Assembly: GCF_000400465.1 (NCBI RefSeq)
Contig: NW_008806284.1
Location: 124,001 to 188,000, forward strand
Length of the DNA: 64,000 nucleotides
Source of the DNA: Wallemia ichthyophaga EXF-994
Lineage: Eukaryota > Basidiomycota > Wallemiomycetes > Wallemiales > Wallemiaceae
Direction: 5' to 3'
Position numbers and translations under genes: made by a program. The notes under the pieces are model-generated. The model worked only from the letters and a program-made list of their open reading frames with translations. It was not told where the DNA came from and did no database searches. Position 1 is the first letter of the stretch. The number at the start of each line of letters is the position of its first letter. Positions 53,476 through 64,000 of this stretch are shown here, piece by piece.

Positions 53476-53728
53476 TTTGAAGTGTTGGTAAGTGTGTTCG
53501 CGCTGTGTTTAATTAGACTGGCTGTCTGCGCCTATTCAACCAAATGCTAACCATATGATTCCATCTCTCTGCAGCTGGATCGAGCTAAAACTAAAGTTAA
53601 TCTAAATTATTTAATTTAATATTCATCTCACTTTAACCGTGTGGAATTCTCCGTGTCCTCCCATTTTTGATGTTGGTTGTGTGTGGATGAGAGTTATTCT
53701 GCCATTTGCTCCTTGATCAGCTACACCC

Positions 53729-56022
53729 ATGAGCTACAATGATTATGACAATGATGGCTACTACGACGCCTACGACGATGAATATTCTACACGTTCTCGC
53801 AAGCCAACCAATTACAGCTTAGGCGTCCCCTCCTACAATCCCCGCTACAAAGGATCTAATTACCGCGAAGAGCCAATCAAATTGAGTGCAGAAAATGACC
53901 ACGTCATTATCCTTGGCTTTGAGGATTACTGGACTGAAGATGACGTGCGAAGATGACGCTGTTCCTCACCCCAACACTCACTGACTGTTCCACACAGCTG
54001 AGGCTTGCTATCGAGACCCTTGGTGGTAGCGTTGAAACCACTACAATCATCAAGGAGAAAGGCACTGGTGGGTTGTTATATTTGTTTGTCGAATTCCACT
54101 CACTATCCCACTCCTCACCAGGTATCAGCCGTGGTTTCGGTTTCGCTAAATTCACTTCCACCGCACATGCCTCCGCTTTCGTCAAACCCCGTTTCCCCAG
54201 TTTCCAGTTGCCTGGTTCTGCCCTCACACAGAAGATCGACTTTAGTGCTTCTGCTCAAGCTAACGAACAGCGGCGGACAGGTCACAACAAAAACGACGGT
54301 ACCCGCGATATTGGTAATGTTCCCAGTCGTATCGTACTACTCCGCGGTCTAGACGCCGACAGCACCGAGTTTGATGTCGAGTATGCCCTCAAATGCGCAC
54401 AAGCCAAGCCTAAACGCGTTGCATTGATACGCGATCGCGAGAATGACCTTAGCTTTGGCTTCGCTTTTGCAGAATTCCCAAACGTTGCCGCTGCTCAGGC
54501 ATTTATTGCTAAAACCCTTTCTCCTGATGTCTACCCAATCGGGTTCAGAATACAGGATAAATTGGTAGCATGTACTTTCGCACTCGAGTTGAGTCTTTCA
54601 GGCTTAGAGGCACCTAAAGGTCTCAATGATGGTATTCGCTATTGGGACGGCACCGGGAAGCCGTGGATAATAGATTGCGATGAGGGCTGGCTCGAAGCTG
54701 CGCAGAAAACAAAGAAGAAACAGAGTGAGTGTGAGACGATTGCATTCTGGGCAGCGCGCTGAGTGGTTATTTAGAAGTAGACAACGGTACTAGAGGCGTC
54801 TTGCACGGCTTGGTACCTCAAGGCCCGCCATCTAAAGCAGAGCAGAGCAAGAAACCAAAGGCATTGAGCAAGACTTCGACAGGCCCCATTAAGATTGGAA
54901 TAGGTGGTGGCGCTGCGAGTGCTCTGGCATCTGGTTCGGCTACTCCGGCTGCATCTGCTACGTCTGCTCCGTCTACTGCTGCCCCTCAACACAACCCAGG
55001 CAAGCCGAAACACATCTCTATATTGGGACAGGATGAGTCAGACGATGATGATGTTAGTGGTGTCGATCCGACGTGAGTAGAATAGCGTTGTTTGACTTGT
55101 GACTTGCTCAAACATTCACAGCGCTCCTGACGATAAGTCAAAGAAAACAATTCCGCAACTAGCTACCAATAAGAAAGTAGGTTGAGTCGGATTTTTTGTC
55201 ACAGGAACAAGCTGACAGTTTAAAGACTGCGTCTAAAATCAATCTATGGAATCAAAAGCAGGGGGAGTTGAGAACGACAATGAATGAAAGTGGTGATGAG
55301 ACGAAGGCGACGGGTGAGGTAGGTGTTGTTGGTGTTATTTTGGCAAGCACTGACGTGAGATTAGAATAGAGCAGCAGCAAATGGACCTGAAGCCGACGCA
55401 CCAGCGGTCAATGCAACTCCAGCATCCAAAGACAGCAATGAATTAACAAGCTTTGATTATTCAGATACGTCCAAAATGGCTTGTTTACTCTGTCAGCGTC
55501 AGTTTAAAGCTTTAGATATACTGCGCAAGCACACTGCACAGTCCGATCTGCACAAGGTGGGTTGGGAGCGTGAGGAAACTTGCAAGCAATCTCACACATG
55601 CATCACAGAACAACCTCAAGAATGAGCAAGCGTGCGAAGCGGGCAAGCAGCGTAAATGGACAATCAGCCCCAAGTACACTGACAGGGCAGTGAAGCGTCG
55701 TGAAGTATACGGCCAGCCTGATAACCCAGTTGGAGGGCCAAACAAAAAGAGGAAGAGTGAGGGCGTAGACGTGAGTGCGGCTGGACCAAGTGAAGAAGCA
55801 GTGGATAAGGGAAAGAATCTGCTCGAGAAGATGGGATGGAATCAAGGAGCGGGATTGGGGAATAAGAATGATGGGATAGTCAACCCAGTTGAGAGTCTCA
55901 TCTATGAAGGTAAAGCGGGTCTGGGGGCGAGTAAGGGCAAGGATATTGGATATGCTGGTAGGGGATATCTAGAGAATGCTAGAGTAGCAGCGAAAGAGAG
56001 GTATGAAGATGATAAGTCGTAA
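53729..56022 (+). CDS. RBM5/RBM10-like splicing factor (RRM, zinc finger, G-patch)
   Basis: Eight exons: 53729-53944, 53998-54067, 54122-54724, 54781-55072, 55122-55176, 55226-55313, 55372-55556 and 55609-56022; about 640 aa. Order: Tyr/Asp-rich start, RRM1 (HVIILGFEDYWTEDD, then GISRGFGFAKF), RRM2 (RIVLLRGLDADSTEFDV, LSFGFAFAEF), OCRE-free linker with ILGQDESDDD, a C2H2-type finger (CLLCQRQFKALDILRKHTAQ) and a G-patch (LLEKMGWNQGAGLG) with the closing GRGYLENARVAAKERY. The family acts in 3' splice-site choice in the spliceosomal A complex. Intron 54068-54121 is 54 nt and stop-free. The acceptor of intron 6 has several AGs in a row (NAG repeats). Acceptors at 54780 and 55225 are less certain. 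Confidence 0.82.
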
Positions 56023-56175
56023 GGTATTGATGGATTATTTTGTATTGAAATGCTTGATAATCAAATTTTCATGAGATGATTTATAGAGTTAAATGATGAT
56101 GAAGGAAGGAAAGATGACATTTGAGTAATACTGGCTTACTTTTAGTTATTTAAAAGACATAAATGGTTTCATAAG

Positions 56176-56804
56176 ATGACAATCACGATTGAAACTGCGG
56201 TTGGAGATAAAGGCGAGGTGTTTGAGGCGTGTTTAGGTATACGAATGAAGGGTCAGTAGGGAACACATGTGTGTGATTACAAGTTGAGATATATTCAGTA
56301 TTCGTACAAGAACAAGGGTTTGTAGATGAGATTGATAAGTTAGTTTCTGCGTCGGGTGTTTTAAAGGCTTACGTGTATTTCAGTAATGAATCAGCTGCGA
56401 TACACATACTAGCTTTAGATCAAGGTAAACCAGTTGGTACTGTTAGATTGGTGTTGAAGAATGAAGAGAAATGTAAATTAACAAGGTTGGCTGTGTTAAG
56501 TGAATACAGTTAGTTATATTTCCTGCTGATGAATCCCTTTAAATCTTAAACACTTGAACTTACAGGAAAATTTAAACTTGGTGGAATGTTAATAGAGACA
56601 CTGATAAACAAAGCAAGACAACTCCAATTGAAAGAGATTATCTGCCATTCTCAATTGCCTGTCGTTGGTCTCTATCAGAGGTATGTCACCCCCACTTGAC
56701 TCATATTCCCGATGTCAATCCATCCCAGGTACGGGTTTCAAGTTTTTGGTGGTAAATTTGATGAGGATGGTGCACCACACCTTCCACTAAACTTGCACTT
56801 GTAG
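56176..56804 (+). CDS. GNAT-family N-acetyltransferase
   Basis: Four small exons: 56176-56236, 56284-56499, 56566-56680 and 56729-56804; 155 aa. Splicing gives MTITIETAVGDKGEVF, VFVQEQGFVDEIDKL, HILALDQGKPVGTVRLVL, LTRLAVLRKFKLGGMLIETL (the acetyl-CoA loop, normally R/Q-x-x-G-x-G/A) and VVGLYQRYGFQVFGGKFDEDGAPHLPL. The VFVxEQG...DE start, the RLAVL strand and the YxxxGF end match the small YjcF/ElaA-like GNAT group, whose substrates vary. In the acetyl-CoA loop the motif is RKFKLGG, one Gly position being Lys/Phe. No single exon is long enough to stand out as an ORF. It ends 35 bp before the KDM5 start. Confidence 0.8.
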
Positions 56805-56839
56805 ATAAATCAAAATTTTCAATTTTATCATCTAAATTT

Positions 56840-59800
56840 ATGCCGCTGCTGACTTACATTCATCAGGAAAATAAAAAAATAATGAGGGGCAAGAAGACGG
56901 TAAAGCAGCCACAGCAGCCACAGCAGAGGCGTAGATCTTCAAGGAGCAGTGTAGTTCAACAGCGCAGGGATTCAATGGATAGCGCCAGTGCTAGTGCGAG
57001 TGGAGCTAGCACATCGACACCAACAAAGCCAGTATCACCGCATTCATCACCTATTATACAGAGAGTATTTAATACGACTTCAATACCTGCTATAGGCGCA
57101 TTACCCATTCAATTCGATCAAGAAGGTGATCCAATTCCTTATACAACAACAGCGAATTCTGCAACTGCAGGCAAATCTACAATCCCAATACCACCATCCC
57201 AGCCATTGGACTTGAATAGAGTTAGATTAGAAGCTCCACATGAGCCTAGTAGAACTAAGCACAGAATGTTCAATTTGCCTCATTGTCCTGTCTTCTATCC
57301 AACTGAACAGGAATGGAATCTTAACCCTTTTGAATACTTGGAATCCTTATCCGATAATCATAAGGCTTATGATTACGGTATTTGTAAGATTGTACCACCA
57401 CCCAACTGGAGACCTGAATTCAGCTTGGATTCCAGTAGATTTAGGTTTAGAAGCAGATCTCAGAAGCTAGACACTGTCACTGCTTCTGCTAGAGTCAAGC
57501 ATAATTACTCAAAGCAATTGTTTCGCTTCCATGACCAGAATGGCTCAAATTTATCACCTAATCCACACGTAGATCATCGCCCAATTGACCTTTATAAGCT
57601 CAAAGTTGATGTTGCTAGTTTGGGTGGTTTCGATATGGTTAGTTGGTTTAATCATCTTGATTCCCACTCATTTCCACTTTCACAGGTTGAAATCTCTAAC
57701 CAATGGTCACTCATCGCTAAAGAACACGGATTAAAAAAAGTCAAACCTTTCGTTCAACCTTTTAGACAAGCTTACATTGATTACATTAAGCCTTACGAGA
57801 CTTTTATCTCAACTTTCAAGGCTAAATCTGACAAGGATCGTCAAGGCGAAATTGATATGAGTTTTGATGACATGGACAACATCAAATATAGGCTCAATGG
57901 CGAAAACAGCTATGATGAAATCAACAAGTCCGAGATCAACAACGGCGGCGATCAAATATTGCAAAATGTCGACCTCGAACAGGGCTCGGCGCTCCCGAAA
58001 AGACTTGTTATGGATCAATCCCCACAAACTCCAATGATTGCGTCTCCTTCACCCAACAAATCAAGCATCAACTCCAAATATCACCCTTGCTCAAATTGTC
58101 AGCGCAAAGACAACGACGTAAAACTCCTCGAGTGCCATGAATGCGAGAAATTTTTCCATCTCAGTTGTCTCATCTACCCACTTAAGATGAAACCTGCAGT
58201 TAGTGAATGGTTCTGCGATGGTTGTCTTTATGGTAGTGGTGAATACGGTTTCGACGAAGGTGAAGACCACTGCCTCGCCAGTTTCCAAGCACGTGATGAA
58301 GAATTCAGAAAGTTTTGGTTCGAGACACACCCACCACTGATGAAGGGCCGTGTCGCACCTAATGGTATTGAGCAGCGCCTTGGCAATCGCATAGTCTCCG
58401 AAGACGACGTTGAGAAAGAGTTCTGGAGGCTCGTTGACTGTCCTGAAGAAACAGTACAGACTGAGTATGGAGCTGATATTCACACTACGGAAACAGGCAG
58501 TGCTTTTCCTACTCTCAAGACCAACCCCACAAGTAAATACGCCACTAGTGGATGGAATCTAGAAAACATGCCAGGATATGAAGGCTCAATTTTGAGTTAC
58601 ATTAAGAGCGATGTTAGTGGAATGACCGTGCCTTGGATTTACGTTGGCATGATGTTTTCTACTTTCTGCTGGCACAATGAGGACCACTATACTTACTCTG
58701 TCAACTACATGCACTGGGGTGAAACCAAGACGTGGTACGGCGTGCCTGGAAAGGATCATGAGGCTTTCGAAGAAGCTATGAGGAATTCTGCACCTGATCT
58801 TTTTAAACAGCAACCAGACCTTCTCCTTCAGTTAGTCACTCTTGGTAACCCCGGTCAACTTAAGGAGGCTGGTGTACCTATGTATGTATGCGACCAACGT
58901 CCAAATGAGTTTGTTATTACGTTCCCGCGAGCTTTCCACTGTGGCTTTAACCATGGGCTGAATTTCAACGAGGCTGTTAATTTCGCACTCCCTGATTGGA
59001 TTCCTGAAGGAAAAGCATGTGTGGAGAAATACAGATCTCTCAAGCGCAATCCCATTTTCTCGCACGATGAGCTGCTCATTACTATACTCAATAAAGGATT
59101 CGAGGACTCGACTTGGATATATCTCAAGGATGCCGTACTTGATATGCTCAACGACGAGGTTGAAAGTAGGAGGCGGTTTGCAACAATTGGAGGGAGTGTG
59201 GAGGCAGTCGAAAGATATGTCAATGAGGATGATTACCAATGCTGCAACTGTCGCGCTTATACGTATCTCTCACAGCTATTCGATAAAGAAACCAAGAAGA
59301 TATATTGTCACAAACATTTTGACACTTTCGTCGAGAATACCCAGCCAGATAATAGACTGATGAGAGTCAGATACAGTGACGAGGAATTGGATAGCTTTGC
59401 AAAGATTGTGACCGATCACAAGCAGCAGAATCCGGAATGGATTAATAGCACTAAAGAGCTATTGGGCAGTGAAATGAAGCATAAACTACAAGACCTCAAG
59501 AATCATCTTAAAGGAGCAGTTGGAGTTCCGCAGCGTTCACCAGAGTACGCTCAATTAAAAAGCCTTATACGTGAAGCTGAATTGTGGATCTTCCAAGCAA
59601 ACAACTTCTGGCTAATGAGACAGAATGAGCCTTTTGATATGAGGGACACATTCGACGGTAACACTAGCAAATTTAACAAGTACGAAACGTTAACAGCTTT
59701 GGTGTACTCGCCACTCAGACAGAGAATCGACGTTGATACGTATTTTCAACATTTATACTCTTTAGAGAAGATCAAAGAGGAGCTTGACTGGGTGATTGAG

Positions 59801-61877
59801 ACGTGTGGAAAATACTCTCGCACTACCGTCATTGATGCACACAATAAACCAGAATTCGAAAGGGTGTTGCAGGTACTAGAATGGGCCAATGTGAGGGGTA
59901 TGAGTCAATGTCAACAGATGTATTATATCAAGAGAACACTCGAATGGTTCGACGCGGTAGCTGACTTGAGTGCTGTAAAGTATGCACAACAAGTAGACGC
60001 CCTTCTTCAGGAATCTGTAATGCTGCAGCTCGATTTTCACCCTCAGGTCGATCTGCTCAAGGTGCTGAAAGCATCAGGTTTCACATGGCGCTCAAAGGCC
60101 CTCAAATTGTGCTCTCACGTCGCCATCTCTCCAGAGGAAGTCCAGAAGTTGCTCAATGAAAACGAGATTAAAGACGAAAATCTGGAAGCAGATTTCGAGC
60201 GGATGATGGTGTTTAATGGTCATGTGCGTAACGCTCTCGATCATAATGTCGACAGCCTTAGCCATGATGGAGCCTTCTTGGAAAATGCCAAGACGGAGCT
60301 CGAATTCGTTAAGAAATATCGTTTCAAAGTGAAGAACTACAAGAATTTCGACATGCTGATGAAGCTCTATGAGACGTTTATACGGAAATTGAGCAACGCA
60401 CTGCGCATCGATCTCGTTGGTTTTGACGAGCTGAAGTTGGAGAAGCAGGCACAGTTCGAGATAGAGAAGGTAAGTATGATTGGGAAAGATGCTTATCGTT
60501 TCTGACTGTTTGATCACAGTTACATAAACGACTACTCGAGCGCACTAACACTGCAGATGGCACCGAACGCATGTGTGTGTGTAGAGCAGAGAAGACCAAC
60601 GTAAACGAAAGTGATGATAATGTGATGGATTGTAATACCTGCGGTGTGGCTTTCCACAAGGCTTGTCTGCCAGATGGGCACTTAGCAGCACAGACAAATG
60701 ACACATTCGATTGTCTGGTTTGCAAACCGGTTGTCAAAACAATTGACCAGGACGACCTTCCTAATTACAAGCAACTCGCATCGATCAGAAAGAACAGCAT
60801 CGATGGCTACTACGACAAAGTCAGAGTACGTACCGTACCTGTGAAGTGTTTAGTCGATATTTATGAAAGGTGTGAGGGCGACGGTTATATAAAGATGCTA
60901 GGGGAAGCTTCTGCCTCGGAAGATATTGGAGTCTTGCGCAATACCGCTCTTACGCTTTTAGGACTCGGTGTCACATTCGAAGGCTTCGACCCAGCTGTGT
61001 TGATAGACAAGATCCACACTCTCAGCGCGGGTAAGAAGAGGAAGTCAGAGGTGAATGCAAATGGCTTTGATGACCCATGGGCAAGGACGCAAGGACGCAC
61101 GCGCAGACCCAAGTTTCTCTTCCATCAAGATCCACCAACGGTGAACGAAGCGGATGACAAAGGCATAGTGAAGCATTGTATATGCCAGAAATTCAAGGAC
61201 AAAGTACAAAATCAGATTAGTACAATGATTTTGGGATGCGATAGATGTAAGAATTGGTTCCACGTTGAGTGTATGGGCGGCGCCCATCAGCTGGAGAGGC
61301 TCTCTGGTCAGAAATTCAATTGTCCGTGCTGCTCGCTCAAGTTTGGTAGATCGTTCCAGTTTATTCCAGTGTTAGTACAGGATCAGGGTAAGTAATGTGG
61401 TGCTGCGTGTAGATAGAAAAGCCTAACACACAAGCAGTCGACATTGGTAGCAGCATATACGTCGATATTGGCCAGACTGTGAAAGCATTAAACCATCTAG
61501 TCAAGTTCGAGGCTGCGCCAAAATTGGTGGATGAAACCGTTATCGTGTTGCATCTGCATAAGTTTATTATAGGTGCAATTGAGCTGCCTACTCAGAGCAA
61601 CGTTTCAAACAAGAGCGCTATGAGCACGCCGGATTCTACCGTGGACGGTGTTAAGAGGAGAAAAATCAAGGAAGAGCCTGATCAGCAGGAACAGCAGGAA
61701 CAACAGGAGCAGCAGGAAGAGCTAGAACAAGAAGAAGAAGAAAATCAGGAACAACAAGAGCAGCAACAGGAACAGCAATCAGCAGCACGTACAACACGCA
61801 TCGGTAAAATCACAGGATGGCACCCTGCTGGTGATAACAGCGATATGGGAAGCGTAGATATAGAAATCTCAGTATAA
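56840..61877 (+). CDS. KDM5/JARID1-type histone H3K4 demethylase
   Basis: Three exons: 56840-60469, 60520-61387 and 61438-61877; 1645 aa. ATG 56882 (MRGKKTVK) is an alternative start. Domains in order: JmjN (HCPVFYPTEQEWNLNPFEYL, about 140-175), ARID-like (LYKLKVDVASLGGFDMV, 250-330), PHD1 (CSNCQRKDNDVKLLECHECE, 415-465), JmjC (about 570-735) with Fe ligands His and Glu in FCWHNEDH and the distal His in HCGFNHG, C5HC2 zinc finger (YQCCNCRAYTYLS, CHKHF), PLU-1 region, then PHD2 (MCVCRAEKTNVNESDD) and PHD3 (CICQKFKD, CDRCKNWFHVEC). The full set of JARID domains is kept, unlike budding yeast Jhd2. It removes methyl groups from H3K4. The C-terminus has a Gln/Glu repeat (residues about 1575-1615). 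Confidence 0.93.
61678..61785. repeat. CAG/GAA-rich coding repeat (poly Gln/Glu)
   Basis: This segment of the KDM5 gene encodes mainly Gln and Glu with QEQ units, using both CAG and CAA, so it is repetitive at protein level and moderately so in DNA. It lies after all recognised domains and is likely length-variable between strains. Confidence 0.8.
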
Positions 61878-61972
61878 AGAAAATAAATTTAAATTATTTC
61901 ACATAACTCTTGTATTTCTGTAATCTATCTTTTAGCAATTGACGTCCATCTTCAAAGTCACAGGAGATATCG

Positions 61973-64000
61973 ATGGAAAGAGAAGGCGATGACGACGGCA
62001 ACGGCAGCAAATTGGATTCGGCCGATGGATCCAACAGTCCGAATCCACCACAGTCTGCGGAGCTTAGCAGTCCACCAAAGGAAGCAGACAAGGCTCCAAA
62101 GACCGACTCACACGACTCACGCGACCTCCAACAACGCGACAGCGGGATATCTCCGAAAGACCCCAGCTCTAGTCCACCGCCTTCAGACGCTGCTCGACGT
62201 GTCAAGATATATAAGCTCACTACCCAAGACTGGGTCGATCATGGCACTGGGTTTTGCACGGGAATCTACGACTCAGACCACGACGAGGCGATGCTTGTCG
62301 TTACCAACGAAGACAACCAAGATCAGGTACTCCTCAATCATCATATAAGTCCCGCCGATATATACTCGCGGCAGCAAGATACTTTGATAGTATGGACAGA
62401 GTCTGATGGCACTGACTGTGCTCTCTCTTTCCAGGAAGCTGATGGCTGTCTCGAAATGTGGGACTTCATCTCCCAGGTCCAGCGACACGTTCAGAAGGCT
62501 GATGATTATCCGTATATCATCGATTCACCCGTCCAGCGGAGACAAAAATCGAGTCAAAAACTTAACCTGCCGCCGGAACGTCCAGACTTGGGAAATTTGG
62601 AAGACGTGTGCTTCTGTATAAAGGAGTGCCTTACTAGGACCATCACCAACATGCATCAAAAAGAACGGTTCATCACTTGGCTCATTAACAATAATTACAT
62701 CGCTCAGCTTATTTCAGTTTTCAATCAAGCTGAGGACCTAGAAGCACTGAGCGAATTGCACGTACTGTGCACTATCTTCCATCAGCTATGTGAGACGTCT
62801 TCTTTACCTCGTGGATGATTACTCACACTGTCTCACAGTATCGGCAAATGATAGCGTTGTTTTTGAGTATGTCCTTTCCGATGATATATTCTTGGGCATG
62901 TGCGGTGTGTTGGAGTATGACCCTGAGTATCCTACTCTCAAAGCATCGTATCGACTCGATCTCACTACGACATCGCGATACAAAGAAGTAGTGCAGATCA
63001 ATGACCTAGGCTTGAAGTCTAAGATACATCAGACCTACCGTCTCCTATACCTCAAAGACGTAATTTTGGCGAGAACTCTAGACGACTCGACTTTCACTTT
63101 ACTCAATTCATTCGTCTATTATAACCAGATCGATATCATAAAACATATCCAAAACGATAAGGATTTCCTCGATAGGTTGTTTGGGATCTTCAGCGATTCA
63201 TCAAGTGATACTGTCGATCCGCCACCTACTTTACGTCAAGATGCAGTCTTGTTCCTTAGGGATTTATGCACGATGGGCAAAAACGTACAGATACAGACAA
63301 GGCAGGAGCTTTATAGGGCGTTAGTCAATCGAAACTTATTGAACGTTTGCAAATGGTCAATCAAGAGGAGTGAACCGATCTTGCATAATACTGGGTCAGA
63401 AATCCTAATGATCGTCATTGACAATGAGCCTAATACTGTCAGACTTTATATTCTCAACGAAGCAAATTCGACAAAGGAGAAATCCAAGGAGAATTACACA
63501 CTAATGCAGGAGATGTGCTTTAGCTTGGATAGCAGTAGAGATCTAGGATATAGGAATCAAATAGCTGAGGCTATCAGATTGCTTCTCGAGCCGCCGCTAT
63601 CTGCGTCAGAAGCTGCGTGGACAGTCGCTAAACCTAAGGCTGATCCTACGAGTGATGAGTTCCTCAGCTATTTCTATGATACATGTATCAATGGACTCTT
63701 CAAGCCACTGCTCGATATTCCTGACATATCTCTACATGAAGGTAAGTGAGGACATATTATAGTTGACGCAATCTAACTATATCAAAGCACCTCCTCAACT
63801 TGACTTTGACAAAGCCACTCTAGCGCTTGCTCTCTGCGATCTCCTGTCTTTCTTCGTCTTGAATCATCACTTCAGAGCACAATACTTTATCCTCCAAACG
63901 CCTATCTCGGCTAAGATAGTACAATTACTGCGCGTCAAGCAGAAGTATTTGAGGCTTGGTGGGTTATTTATTAAAATTACGGTCTTTGCTGATATAGTTT
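61973..64000 (+). CDS. PSY2: Protein phosphatase 4 regulatory subunit 3 (Psy2/SMEK), 3' truncated by window
   Basis: Exons 61973-62789, 62839-63741, 63788-63958 and the first three bases of a fourth at 63998; the gene runs off the right edge. The first 75 residues are Ser/Pro/Asp-rich. The EVH1-like domain follows (RRVKIYKLTTQDWVDHGTGF, LIVWTESDGTDCALSFQEADGCLEMW), then the SMEK domain and ARM-type repeats (LLSANDSVVFEYVLSDDIF, VLEYDPEYP, YRLLYLKDVILARTLDD). PP4R3 targets the PP4 catalytic subunit for DNA repair and checkpoint recovery. The start is 95 bp after the KDM5 stop; a later start would lose the Ser-rich leader but no domain. Confidence 0.93.

Noticed and set aside
53279-53491. 70-aa plus-strand ORF after ATM1
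   Set aside because: It is the complement of the spliced minus-strand small membrane gene, which has proper splice sites.
1-64000. CRISPR arrays, bacterial operons, transposons or viral insertions
   Set aside because: None seen; no spaced repeats, no transposase or reverse transcriptase fragments, and genes are spliced eukaryotic ones throughout.

Overview
The window is eukaryotic and almost certainly fungal. Genes are packed on both strands, most are split by very short introns (about 41-54 nt, GT-AG, with a CTRAY-like branch site close to the acceptor), and the gene content is that of a basidiomycete-type yeast or mould (sphingolipid C9-methyltransferase, phosphoketolase plus acetate kinase, GPI-anchored cupredoxin, JARID-type demethylase). 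The compactness would suit a reduced-genome basidiomycete such as Wallemia; that placement is an inference. I support 31 protein genes (one of them an uncertain duplicated ORF, one cut by the right edge), one intron-containing tRNA gene, one decayed phosphoketolase copy and one tRNA-like remnant. Exon borders were worked out by hand from splice signals, reading frame and family similarity.

Layout. 1-6.2 kb: FMP52-like oxidoreductase, a decayed local duplication of its tail with an unknown ORF, an Sds3/Dep1-like HDAC subunit, and UTP22 (ribosome biogenesis). 6.3-18.4 kb: proteasome ATPase RPT4, divergent clathrin heavy chain, then class V myosin. 18.7-25.6 kb, minus strand: phosphoketolase, acetate kinase and an M13 metallopeptidase. 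The first two form a complete sugar-phosphate to acetyl-phosphate to acetate plus ATP shunt, with almost no DNA between them. 25.8-30.1 kb: a secreted cupredoxin, then the only gene-poor stretch, holding tRNA-Glu(UUC), a 56-nt tRNA-like remnant and a dead phosphoketolase 3' half that still carries the parental intron. 30.2-39.6 kb: UGP1, ELP4, eIF3h, IDI1, MED21, an ERF2-like DHHC acyltransferase, MIS12 and ASA1; several have GC-rich, repeat-rich coding DNA. 39.8-45.7 kb: an unknown membrane protein, a steroid 5-alpha-reductase-like protein, sphingolipid C9-methyltransferase, and a head-to-head pair of an alpha/beta hydrolase and a free-standing DUF2156 protein. 45.9-64 kb: listerin (LTN1), ATM1, a 59-aa membrane protein, an RBM5/10-like splicing factor, a GNAT acetyltransferase, a KDM5/JARID1 demethylase and PP4R3/PSY2, which runs off the right edge.

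Most of this is conserved housekeeping. The points most worth a second look are the DUF2156/hydrolase pair (possible sterol aminoacylation and turnover), the near-overlapping acetate kinase-phosphoketolase pair with its relic 8 kb away, four perfect tandem heptads matching the Prk1-kinase motif at the clathrin heavy chain C-terminus, and stop-free introns of 3n length inside a RING and an RRM domain.
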